DNA from: Schaedlerella arabinosiphila
GTDB lineage: Bacteria; Bacillota; Clostridia; Lachnospirales; Lachnospiraceae
DNA length: 64,000 nt
Assembly: GCF_003885045.1 (NCBI RefSeq)
Contig: NZ_RHJS01000002.1
Location: 4,581,302-4,645,301, forward strand
Direction of reading: 5' to 3'
The notes beneath the pieces were generated by a model. The model ran no database searches. It saw nothing but the letters and a program-made list of their open reading frames with translations, and was not told the DNA's origin. This document shows, piece by piece, positions 27,859-36,025 of this stretch. The first letter of the stretch is position 1. Every line of letters begins with the position of its first letter. The position numbers were made by a program, and so were the translations under genes.

Positions 27859-29006
27859 TACATTTGCTCTCCTGCCTGTACTATATCAGTGTTATCTTCC
27901 CCACATCCGCCACATATCCTACAAAAACTATTATATCCGGGATTTCTGTCTCCCAAACAAAACTCCATAATTGAAATTCCGCTATCTTCTGAGTTCATAA
28001 GGCTCCTTAAATCAATATAATCTGTATTTGACAAAGAAAACAATCCACACTCAGACGCACTCCATGCAGAATTACAATAATATAGACACCCATTATTTAA
28101 TCCATGCCATGCAGTAGCACATGTAAGCATATGTTTCCTGATTTCTTCTTGCGGCCTTCTAAAAGTATTCGATGGGAATCCAAAATCTCGCCAGCGTAAT
28201 GTAGAAATTTCTTTATAATTTATCTTTGCACTTTTAAAGGCATCTATTACCTGATTATATATTTCTTTATAGTCTATCGAATTAAGATAATTACTAATAT
28301 TGATCTCTATATTACATTTTTTTATTATATATAAAAGTTTTTCGTTTGGTATAACACCTCCATTTGTTATTATCCTTATTCTTCCTATTCTGCTTCCATA
28401 TGTATCATATAAATATTCCAAAAAATTTGGTAAATCTTTATTTAAAAAAGGTTCCCCCCCAACAAGTTGATATTTAAAAATATAATCAACATGTCTAAAT
28501 ATCAAATCAATATTTTCCTTAAGACTTTCATATGAATATTGTCTTCTTTGTTTGTAATATGGCATAAACATATTACATTTCTTGCAGTTGAATGTACATA
28601 CTGTAGTAATAGTAGTATGCATCTCCATAAGGCAGACCTGCCTTAAACGCTTAAAATACCACTCACAAATAAAGCGTTCTAACCCTGTAAAATCAGTATT
28701 TTCAATATATCCATCCCGTACCAATATATTGAATATTTCATTATAGGACGTCGTTTCTGCCATAATGACTATTTTTGTATTTTTTATATTTTCTTTTGAT
28801 TCCATATATGAATAAATAGGAATATCTTTATACCAACAGCCCTTTAATTGCACCGAATTATCTATTATAAATCGAATTTTTACGTTTTTAGTTATATTAT
28901 CCAGATATATCTGCGCCATTGACCCAAAACCAAAGACTATAATCTCTTCTATTTCATTCCAATCAAAAGATAATCTGCCCCAATCATTTTTTATAGCTGA
29001 GTCCAT
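27858..29006 (-). CDS. Radical SAM protein with N-terminal Rossmann-like module
   Basis: 382 residues. The first 120 residues are the shared module (IIVFGFGSMAQIYLDNI, FIIDNSVQLKG). The radical SAM cluster motif follows as CTFNCKKCNMF (CX3CX2C) at about residue 142, then YQLVGGEPFLNKDLPNFL, typical of the family. The C-terminal CRICGGCGED cysteines could bind an auxiliary cluster. Such enzymes in glycan loci may dehydrate, epimerise or deoxygenate sugars, or modify a peptide. The gene contains a run of seven Gs at 28454-28460 but is in frame. It lies one base from the IspD-like gene upstream. Confidence 0.85.
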   Translation of the reverse strand: MDSAIKNDWGRLSFDWNEIEEIIVFGFGSMAQIYLDNITKNVKIRFIIDNSVQLKGCWYKDIPIYSYMESKENIKNTKIVIMAETTSYNEIFNILVRDGYIENTDFTGLERFICEWYFKRLRQVCLMEMHTTITTVCTFNCKKCNMFMPYYKQRRQYSYESLKENIDLIFRHVDYIFKYQLVGGEPFLNKDLPNFLEYLYDTYGSRIGRIRIITNGGVIPNEKLLYIIKKCNIEINISNYLNSIDYKEIYNQVIDAFKSAKINYKEISTLRWRDFGFPSNTFRRPQEEIRKHMLTCATAWHGLNNGCLYYCNSAWSASECGLFSLSNTDYIDLRSLMNSEDSGISIMEFCLGDRNPGYNSFCRICGGCGEDNTDIVQAGEQM

Positions 29007-29007
29007 T

Positions 29008-29706
29008 TTACAAACCTTCTTTTCTAATCATTGCCTTAAAAATATCTAATTCATCATGTGTCGTAAGTTTCAAATTTTTTTCAGATCCCTTTGAAAAATA
29101 AATCTCTTCCCCAAGCATCTGCATTAAAACACAAGTTGCTGTTGTATTCTCAATTCTTAACTCTTCTGCCTTTCTATGTGCCCACAACATTTTACCTAAA
29201 TTATATGTATGGGGGGTCTGTGTTCGAAATAGCTGTTCTCGTGGTATAGTTTCATTAGATGTCCTTCCATTCGCGCTCCTAAATATTGCTTCTATACATG
29301 GCATTGCCGCAACTGCACTTCCATACTCTTTGTAAGTTGCCAAACTATCTGATATCAACTCTTCTGACACAAATGGCCTGTTTCCATCATGCACCATCAC
29401 AACATCATCTTGCCGGCAGTATTTTGACAGTTCATTAATCCCATTCTTTATAGATTCCTGTCCTGTTTTTCCGCCTACCGTAATCCATTTTAATTTATCT
29501 ATCTGATAGTTCCGGGCATATGCATTAATGTTTTCTTTCCAATTTTCTAAGGTAACTACAATCATTGCATCAATCTGTGGATGTCGCTGAAAAGCCTCCA
29601 TTGTATATAAAATGATTGGTTTTCCCTCTATATGTAAGAACTGCTTCGGTATATCCAAATGCATTCTGCTTCCCATACCGGCTGCTGTTAGTAATGCTAT
29701 ATTCAT
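29008..29706 (-). CDS. IspD/TarI-like cytidylyltransferase
   Basis: 232 residues. LLTAAGMGSRMHLDIPKQF is the CTP-binding signature of IspD, TarI and Bcs1 relatives. VMVHDGNRPFVSEELI and NTTATCVLMQMLG match later family blocks. IspD itself makes CDP-methylerythritol, but here the gene lies beside LicD and an epimerase in a glycan cluster, which favours a polyol-phosphate such as ribitol or a related CDP-activated unit. No TarJ-type dehydrogenase is present, though the neighbouring SDR could supply a different precursor. The ATG has GAGG at the expected distance. Confidence 0.85.
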   Translation of the reverse strand: MNIALLTAAGMGSRMHLDIPKQFLHIEGKPIILYTMEAFQRHPQIDAMIVVTLENWKENINAYARNYQIDKLKWITVGGKTGQESIKNGINELSKYCRQDDVVMVHDGNRPFVSEELISDSLATYKEYGSAVAAMPCIEAIFRSANGRTSNETIPREQLFRTQTPHTYNLGKMLWAHRKAEELRIENTTATCVLMQMLGEEIYFSKGSEKNLKLTTHDELDIFKAMIRKEGL

Positions 29707-29730
29707 AAAAATATCCTCTCTGACATTTTT

Positions 29731-30540
29731 CTAATCTCCCAAATTAATTTTCACAACCGGATGTATTTTCCTCTTCTCCTGCGGCGGAAAGCACATATAA
29801 TCACCAAATTCCTGTATAAGCCATGCTTTATAAGATTTATTGACCATAAAACGATATCCTTCAAATTCTAGTTCCGTACTCTCTTCATACCACGCTCTTA
29901 GATACCCATCTTTCCCGTTAGGCACTGGAAACATCAGATTACGAACCAATTTTGTTCTTTTTTTATTACTTCTTTCCACCAGATGCTCATATATTTTATA
30001 AATATGGTTCCCCATCATTTTATTTAAAATCCCAAACCATATTCTCATATTTTTCTGTTTATGAGCTACCTTTCCCACTTCAGACCACAAACTCTTTCTA
30101 ACACAAAAACATTGAAATTTATGTAATTTGCGCATAATATAATCGTCTGGCACTCCATCTCTTGGAAAAATATCTATAAATACACCTTGCTCATAGGGCA
30201 TATGTTCCTGATTTTCCCTCAAAAATAGTGTTCCTTTTTTTCTGAGTTTCCCATATCCCCATCTGTATCCCTGTGTATTTCGCATATCCTGAAAATAAAA
30301 TTTGCTATCCAACTCTATTTGACATGCTTTTCTAAATCTTTCGTATTCTTCCCTCAGCATTGCCACATCCGCATCATCATCCCACGGAATAAAACCACCA
30401 TGCCTCACTGCGCCTAACAGTGTTCCTCCTGTCAATGTATATTGGATCTCATATTTCCTGCAAATACGGTCAAATTCCACTAACAACTCCAATTCAATCA
30501 ATTGTAGTTTTCTTAAATCTCCTTGATTAAGCTCTATCAA
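29731..30540 (-). CDS. LicD-family phosphotransferase
   Basis: 269 residues. The LicD signature is clear: TLTGGTLLGAVRHGGFIPWD followed by DDADVAM, which places the metal-binding Asp residues at about residues 52-57. LicD-type enzymes move phosphocholine or another phospho-alcohol from a CDP donor onto a surface sugar. The CDP donor could come from the IspD-like enzyme encoded just downstream. It follows the epimerase gene by 11 bases. No choline-kinase (LicA) or transporter (LicB) is seen, so the transferred group is open. Confidence 0.9.
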   Translation of the reverse strand: MIELNQGDLRKLQLIELELLVEFDRICRKYEIQYTLTGGTLLGAVRHGGFIPWDDDADVAMLREEYERFRKACQIELDSKFYFQDMRNTQGYRWGYGKLRKKGTLFLRENQEHMPYEQGVFIDIFPRDGVPDDYIMRKLHKFQCFCVRKSLWSEVGKVAHKQKNMRIWFGILNKMMGNHIYKIYEHLVERSNKKRTKLVRNLMFPVPNGKDGYLRAWYEESTELEFEGYRFMVNKSYKAWLIQEFGDYMCFPPQEKRKIHPVVKINLGD

Positions 30541-30551
30541 AGCAACTTCTC

Positions 30552-31607
30552 CTACTTATTTTTTAGGCTTTTTAGTATCCTCACCGTCGTTCTAAGGCCG
30601 CTGTCAATATCAAATTCTTCCTTCCACCCAAGGGCTCTTAGTTTTTCATTGTTCAGTATCGCCGTTGTCGCTCTGGAATATCCTTGACTTTCCTCTTCCT
30701 GTGGTAAATTAAAAATGACTTTCGTTCCAGAAATCTCGGATAATTTTTCTGCAAGTTCTATTAACTTTACATCTGACAATTTAGAAGATACATTATAGGC
30801 TTCTCCAGATTTCCCTTTATCCATAATATAAAAAATCGCTTTCACGGCATCAATAACATGAATGTAAGAGTAATATTGCTTTCCATTACTTTTCAAAACA
30901 ATATTTTCGTTACTTACCGCATTTTTTATAAATTGAGCCAAAGCCTTGCTGTCATCCGGCCACATCGTAGGACCATATACTCTACATAGTCTCGGTATTA
31001 CAACATCCATCTTATACTTATGTTCATATGCCCGACAAAGGCATTCTCCAACTCTTTTACTTTCCGGATAACCTGAACGTACCTGATTACAATCCAAATA
31101 TCCACAATCAGTTTCTGAAAATCCTTTTGTTCCGTCCCTATCTTCACCATATACCTCCACCGATGATAAGAAGACAAAACGTTTTGTATGGTGCATTATT
31201 GCATACTCAAGGAGATTCTCTGTTCCTATTACATTTGTATTAATCGTCCCAATCGGATCACTGCTATATTCCAATGGATGCGTATTACTTGCAGCATGTA
31301 AGATATAGTCTGCCTTTCCCATTTCAGGTATTGAATTGTTTATATCACAAGATATAAACTCAAAATCATTCCTATCAAAATATAATCCCAGCCTGTCCAT
31401 CGCCCTTTTTCTATTTCTTGCAATGGCAATTATTTTAAATCCTGCAGAGCATAAATCATTCATCTCTAAAATGCAATCAATCAATGTTGATCCAATTAAT
31501 CCACTTGCACCAGAAATTAGCAGTGTCCCCTCATGGATTCCAATATTCTTATAAAGTTCTGAAACGCAATGCACAATACATTTACGAAATTCATTACTTG
31601 GAATCAT
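30552..31607 (-). CDS. NAD-dependent epimerase/dehydratase (extended SDR)
   Basis: 351 residues. The cofactor motif SGASGLIGSTLID is preceded by a helical N-terminal extension of about 25 residues, as in SDRs that accompany IspD-like and LicD proteins. The catalytic Tyr-Lys is in SGYPESKRVGEC, and VSSVEVYGED-type residues lie upstream (LSSVEVYGEDRDG). It acts on a nucleotide sugar or CDP-polyol; dTDP-glucose dehydratase, UDP-glucuronate decarboxylase and CDP-sugar enzymes are all possible. The gene heads the epimerase-LicD-IspD trio, 14 bases after the GT-B/propeller gene. Confidence 0.85.
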   Translation of the reverse strand: MIPSNEFRKCIVHCVSELYKNIGIHEGTLLISGASGLIGSTLIDCILEMNDLCSAGFKIIAIARNRKRAMDRLGLYFDRNDFEFISCDINNSIPEMGKADYILHAASNTHPLEYSSDPIGTINTNVIGTENLLEYAIMHHTKRFVFLSSVEVYGEDRDGTKGFSETDCGYLDCNQVRSGYPESKRVGECLCRAYEHKYKMDVVIPRLCRVYGPTMWPDDSKALAQFIKNAVSNENIVLKSNGKQYYSYIHVIDAVKAIFYIMDKGKSGEAYNVSSKLSDVKLIELAEKLSEISGTKVIFNLPQEEESQGYSRATTAILNNEKLRALGWKEEFDIDSGLRTTVRILKSLKNK

Positions 31608-31621
31608 TTTTACCTATCCTT

Positions 31622-34150
31622 CTAGTCTTTTATAATATAATTGTGTATATCTGCACCAATTGTCATATTAGTCTTTTTTTTCTGATAACATTCATATATT
31701 TGCTTAAATACATCTGCATCCCATGCTGCTATATAATTAATAAACTCAGAAATTGCCAATGCTTTCTCTAATATATTATAAGGCACGCCTTTGGATATCA
31801 TATTTTTTTCTATCCGATTCTTTTCCATGTTTAATAACTCATCAGTAGGAATACGACACAAAATACTTTTCCATTCATCTGTATCCATACTCCATACATT
31901 GAGACTATTATTTTTACAATTAAACAAAACCGCCTTATTTTCCCCTATTGTTTTTGCAAGTGAAAAGCTAATTGTCCTTTCAACTGAATCCCTCTTTATT
32001 TTGGCAAGATGACAATCAATTTTTTTTGACCAACTAAATTCGCCAGTTATCTTGCTAAGAAATACCATATCTACCGAAAACGCATAACATATTACAATGT
32101 ACTCTGCACTGTTAATCAACCAACTAAAAGTTCTATCCATTGATTGCTCTTGCTCTATTGGATATATATATTCTGTTGTCTCCCCTGTTTTTTCATTCCA
32201 TCTCACTACACAATTTCTACCATATGCTGACAACCAAAAATACTCTCCATCATATACCATATGAGCATAGCCATACAGAAATCTTCCTATTTTTCTTATT
32301 TCAAAGCTTCCGTCTTCCATATTGAATATGATAATCTTGCTTACATTACAACTTGCCAGATACAAATATTTTTCTTTTTTATAATAAGCCCATATAAAAA
32401 GTATTTTACTCTTATCTTCTAAAAGGAAGGGTCTGATACATTCTCTGTATTCACAAATATTATAATTTTCTATATCAATACTTAATATTGCCGGATAACA
32501 TTTAGGAATTAAAAATATTTTCCCCTTATATTCCTCCACCCCATCAAACAGCATTGACCTATCATTTGATTCTGGAGGAATAATCTTTATTGCATGTTTA
32601 CTGATAAGATCATATATATATATATCCTCTCCATTATGTGGCGCAAGTATAATTTTATCCCCCACTTTCTTTATTCCACAATAATAAGCCCATGTATTAT
32701 AAAAAGAGCCTGGAAGCGTCATCTGTTTATCGACTTCTCCGCTGTCCAAATCTATGCGATATAAATCATGTGCGTAACCCCAATTAGCTGGAACAAAAAA
32801 TACTGCATTTCCTTCCTTAAAAAATGTATGAAAGTACAGAAAATCCCTTTTCGGCTCCAAAATATCCTCCATCACCGCCCAGTCAATATACATCACCGGC
32901 TTCCCCAGCACCCCAAAGTAATGCACCAGCGACGAAGAATTCTCCCCAAGGTAAGCATCCGCCACCACAGCAGCAATCCCCGCATCTCCGGTTTCATCAA
33001 GAATCCCTTCTCCCTTCCGTACAAACGAATCCTTAATCTCCATGTATTCCTCATACAACTCTGGACGCATGGATTTCAAAGTCGCTTCTACCAGCGGGTG
33101 CGGCCGCCACAGGAGGACCACATCATCCCGGTTTTCAAAGCATGACAGGACATACCGAATCTTTTTCATGGCATAACGCTTATTATTCAGTATCCCTGTA
33201 ATACTGATGTTAAAGAGGATTACCTTTTTGCCGGCAATCTTCTCCCGCCACTCCTGCGGGATCTCATGCTCCAGGATTTCCTGCTTCTTCTTGTCCAGCT
33301 TCAGGAGACGGTCAACCTTCGGACAACCGATCGCTGCGATCTTTTCCTCGGGCACAAAATCCAACATGGACTCCTTCTTATCTTCGTCCTGAACAATGAT
33401 CTTATCAATATACTGGTATGACGGAAGGCTCCTGTGTGAATCCGGCATCCCGCCCTCGCCCAATATATAATATGGTATATACACTAATTCATCTGTAAAT
33501 TTTTTGAGGTTTTCGGTATAATAATCCGGGTGTACGCTTGTCACATAATTGTTCCCGTCATAAGGATTGTGGATGTAAATAATATCCGGACGTTCTTTGT
33601 CCAAGGAAAAGTCTTCGTAAGATGTGATCGGCACATCAGCAGGAAATATATCTCCCTCATAACAGAGCTTTTCCGCTCCGCCTTTATCATTTCTTTCATA
33701 ATATGGTATCGGAACAACATATGCGTCACACTCTTCATCCGCGTCTGCCGCTTCCCATACACTCTCCATGCAGTCCCACATAGAAGCTTTGTAAGGCATA
33801 AATGCAATCTTGAGCTTATCAAGAGGGATCACTTCATCAATCTCATATTCTGTCTGTCTCAGGCAGCCGTCTAACTGGCGCTTGATACCGGAAAGCTTTT
33901 TCCTGTCGATCATCCTGCTCATCGTATAAAGGTGCTCGCAATAAGTCTCCAGATAAGAAACCGCCTTTGTATCCATACCTTCGCTTTTTTCGATAGACTC
34001 CCCGATATGAGCGGCACAATCCTGACACTGTGACAACAGGTCGTTCGCTTCTGCAATGCGCTTATTCTCTAATAAAAAGCGCACATGCTCATGAGCCTCT
34101 GACATTGTCTGAATCATACCTTTGATTTCTTTTTTGATCTTCCTTCTCAT
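31622..34150 (-). CDS. CDP-glycerol-glycerophosphotransferase-like GT-B protein fused to a beta-propeller-like domain
   Basis: 842 residues; AAAGGAG ten bases before the ATG. The first 75 residues are helical. Residues about 75-435 resemble a TagB/TagF-type GT-B domain (IAFMPYKASMWDCMESVW, VLLWRPHPLVEATL, DAYLGENSSSLVHYFG). From about 440 onward short repeats of strand-rich sequence with Trp/Tyr (for example FWLSAYGRNCVVRWNEKTGE) look like propeller blades. Base composition drops from mid-GC to strongly AT-rich near 32830, at the domain boundary, suggesting a mosaic gene. It is first in the glycan operon, 130 bases downstream of a sigma-28 promoter, so it may be coexpressed with flagellin. 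Confidence 0.8.
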   Translation of the reverse strand: MRRKIKKEIKGMIQTMSEAHEHVRFLLENKRIAEANDLLSQCQDCAAHIGESIEKSEGMDTKAVSYLETYCEHLYTMSRMIDRKKLSGIKRQLDGCLRQTEYEIDEVIPLDKLKIAFMPYKASMWDCMESVWEAADADEECDAYVVPIPYYERNDKGGAEKLCYEGDIFPADVPITSYEDFSLDKERPDIIYIHNPYDGNNYVTSVHPDYYTENLKKFTDELVYIPYYILGEGGMPDSHRSLPSYQYIDKIIVQDEDKKESMLDFVPEEKIAAIGCPKVDRLLKLDKKKQEILEHEIPQEWREKIAGKKVILFNISITGILNNKRYAMKKIRYVLSCFENRDDVVLLWRPHPLVEATLKSMRPELYEEYMEIKDSFVRKGEGILDETGDAGIAAVVADAYLGENSSSLVHYFGVLGKPVMYIDWAVMEDILEPKRDFLYFHTFFKEGNAVFFVPANWGYAHDLYRIDLDSGEVDKQMTLPGSFYNTWAYYCGIKKVGDKIILAPHNGEDIYIYDLISKHAIKIIPPESNDRSMLFDGVEEYKGKIFLIPKCYPAILSIDIENYNICEYRECIRPFLLEDKSKILFIWAYYKKEKYLYLASCNVSKIIIFNMEDGSFEIRKIGRFLYGYAHMVYDGEYFWLSAYGRNCVVRWNEKTGETTEYIYPIEQEQSMDRTFSWLINSAEYIVICYAFSVDMVFLSKITGEFSWSKKIDCHLAKIKRDSVERTISFSLAKTIGENKAVLFNCKNNSLNVWSMDTDEWKSILCRIPTDELLNMEKNRIEKNMISKGVPYNILEKALAISEFINYIAAWDADVFKQIYECYQKKKTNMTIGADIHNYIIKD

Positions 34151-34280
34151 CCTGTATATGCTCCTTTGATTGCAGTCTTATCTGACGAAGTCCACCTGTC
34201 TCGCTGAAACTGTTCTTTTATTTAAAGATACTCTACAGATATTAACATTCAGTCTGCAAAACCCACATAATCTCTATATA

Positions 34281-34307
34281 GTATCGGCACATTTTTTTAT
34301 TTCTTTA
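34281..34307 (-). promoter_or_regulatory. Sigma-28 (SigD/FliA) promoter upstream of the glycan operon
   Basis: On the minus strand TAAA (34307-34304) is followed by exactly 15 bases and GCCGATAC (34288-34281). The Gram-positive sigma-28 consensus is TAAA-N14-16-GCCGATAT, so only the last base differs. Transcription would begin near 34275 and reach the 31622-34150 gene after about 125 bases. No sigma-A promoter of similar quality is seen in this gap, which otherwise holds nothing recognisable. Confidence 0.78.
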
Positions 34308-34330
34308 GCCTTCTATCCGCATTTCCGATG

Positions 34331-35686
34331 TCAGTATTTTCCTCTGCGCCCCTGCTTCCGCTCCTCCATAAACCGTTCCACAACCCCTGCCATGGCAACA
34401 GATTCTTCTCTTGTCAGGCAGTGCGACATCTTTTCATTCCCGTTGATCTTAGAAACAAAATCCGCAATCTCATATCGCAGCCCGTCCCCCAAAAATTTGG
34501 GGGAATATTTTTCAATCCTTGTAGGATCTTCAAACCGCACCTCAAAGGATTTTGTCAGCCACCAGGGCGATTCTGCCAGAATATACCCCTTCGTTCCCGC
34601 AATGACAAGCTGTCCCTCCGACTTTACCCCGATTCCAGTTTTAGACATAGCCAGGGCGTTTTTGAACTGAAAATGAATCTTAGAATACAGGTCCACTCCG
34701 TTTTCCGCGTAAATGCCGTCAAATTCTACATTTTCATAATTGCATCCCAGGAGCTTAAAGATCGGCAGCAGCGTGTAGCTGCCAAACTCCAGAAATGCCC
34801 CGCCGTACTCCTGGTCCACCATTTCTCGAAATCCCGGCGGAGTAATGCGTGAAAAACATGCTTCTATATCCCGCACCTCGCCGATCATACCGCTTCTGGC
34901 AATATTCATCATCTGCATAAACCCGGGACAATAGGCAGTCTTTATTCCTTCCATCAGGATCACGCCCTTTTCCTCTGCCAGTGCATAAAGATCTTCCGCT
35001 CTTTTTACAGTGAATGTCAACGGTTTCTCACAGAGTACATGCCGCCCCATTTCAATTGCCTGTTTTGCATAATTATAGTGAGTCTCATGGGGAGACGCTA
35101 TATATATTGCATCTATATTTTCCAAAAAATCCTGAAAATCCCCAAAGTAAGACTCCAGTTCATGCCTCTTCCCGAACTCCCTGGAGCTTTCCGCTTTCGG
35201 GTTATACACCGCACGCGCATTGATGCCACTAACAAATTTTGCCTCTGACAGGAACCTGGGTGCAATCCGACCGGAACCTACCACGCCGAGCTGGACGATC
35301 GGATATCTGTTTTCCCTGAGCTTGGACGATGAGATATCCGGTGTCCGATCCAGATATATGACTTGGCAAAATTCTTTCAGATAATCAAAGGTCCCCACCC
35401 AGTCTGAGCCAATTGCAAAAATATCTACGCCCATCTTCTGAATATCTTCCGGTTTCTGCCCTTCATGGTCCTCAATTATAACCTCGTCTGCCAGCCCGGT
35501 TTTCCTGACATTCTCGACTCTCTTGAGAACAGGGTCCATGACATTGAGCTTTCCCCTCTGCAGGTCATAATATTCCGTAGTCACTCCCACGATCAGATAA
35601 TCCCCTAATGCTTTCGCTCTTTTAAGCAGGTTATAATGTCCCTCGTGGAAGAGGTCATATGTCCCATACGTAATTACCTTCTTCAT
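34331..35686 (-). CDS. TagD-like glycerol-3-phosphate cytidylyltransferase fused to Gfo/Idh/MocA oxidoreductase
   Basis: About 451 residues from the ATG at 35686; the ATG at 35707 covers the AAGGAAGG ribosome site. Residues 1-130 are a TagD-type cytidylyltransferase: TYGTYDLFHEGHYNLLKRAK (HxGH motif), GSDWVGTFDYLKEFCQVIYL, and DISSSKLRE (the ISTTK-like motif). Residues about 145-450 are a Gfo/Idh/MocA oxidoreductase (LGVVGSGRIAPRFL, EKPLTFTVKRAEDLY). The first half would make CDP-glycerol or a close analogue from CTP; the second would oxidise or reduce a sugar-like substrate. It could supply donor for the TagF-like protein downstream. A sigma-A promoter precedes it. Confidence 0.88.
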   Translation of the reverse strand: MKKVITYGTYDLFHEGHYNLLKRAKALGDYLIVGVTTEYYDLQRGKLNVMDPVLKRVENVRKTGLADEVIIEDHEGQKPEDIQKMGVDIFAIGSDWVGTFDYLKEFCQVIYLDRTPDISSSKLRENRYPIVQLGVVGSGRIAPRFLSEAKFVSGINARAVYNPKAESSREFGKRHELESYFGDFQDFLENIDAIYIASPHETHYNYAKQAIEMGRHVLCEKPLTFTVKRAEDLYALAEEKGVILMEGIKTAYCPGFMQMMNIARSGMIGEVRDIEACFSRITPPGFREMVDQEYGGAFLEFGSYTLLPIFKLLGCNYENVEFDGIYAENGVDLYSKIHFQFKNALAMSKTGIGVKSEGQLVIAGTKGYILAESPWWLTKSFEVRFEDPTRIEKYSPKFLGDGLRYEIADFVSKINGNEKMSHCLTREESVAMAGVVERFMEERKQGRRGKY

Positions 35687-35745
35687 TTGGTTATTTCCTT
35701 CCTTCATACCGGCACTCTGATATCCTATTGAGATTTATATAATAT

Positions 35746-35774
35746 GATATATATACTTTATTGTAATCTGTCAA
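35746..35774 (-). promoter_or_regulatory. Sigma-A promoter for the TagD-Gfo/Idh gene
   Basis: On the minus strand TTGACA (35774-35769), a 17-base spacer and TATATC (35751-35746). The -35 is a perfect match and the -10 matches at four of six positions. It lies about 60 bases before the start codon at 35686. Confidence 0.65.
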
Positions 35775-36025
35775 CAAAATAAAAGCAAATCTTTTTCGAT
35801 GACTGCATTATATTCTTCTGCATCGTAGTTACAAGTCGCATCCAATATCATTGACTTAACGCTTCGCAGCACTGATACATCGCATATTTAAGCATGTTCC
35901 GGCCGTACTGAATCTATTTGGGCAGCTTAGGTCACTGACATTAGATCACACCCTGGCCGGACATGACATATATTGTATCCAACTCTTATGCTCACAGCTT
36001 TAACTACATACATAGATGCGGTTAC
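35775..36025. other. Non-coding gap with an imperfect inverted repeat
   Basis: No gene is supported between the promoter at 35774 and the phosphodiesterase gene ending at 36026. The gap holds one imperfect inverted repeat: catgttccggcc at 35893-35904 and ggccggacatg at 35955-35965, with a 50-base loop. It lacks a T run, so it is not a clear terminator. Nothing else is recognisable. Confidence 0.45.

Noticed and set aside
28454..28460. Seven-G run in the radical SAM gene as a third switch tract
   Set aside because: The gene is in frame through the run (VGGEPF), and seven is at the low end for slippage. Recorded only as a possible hot spot.
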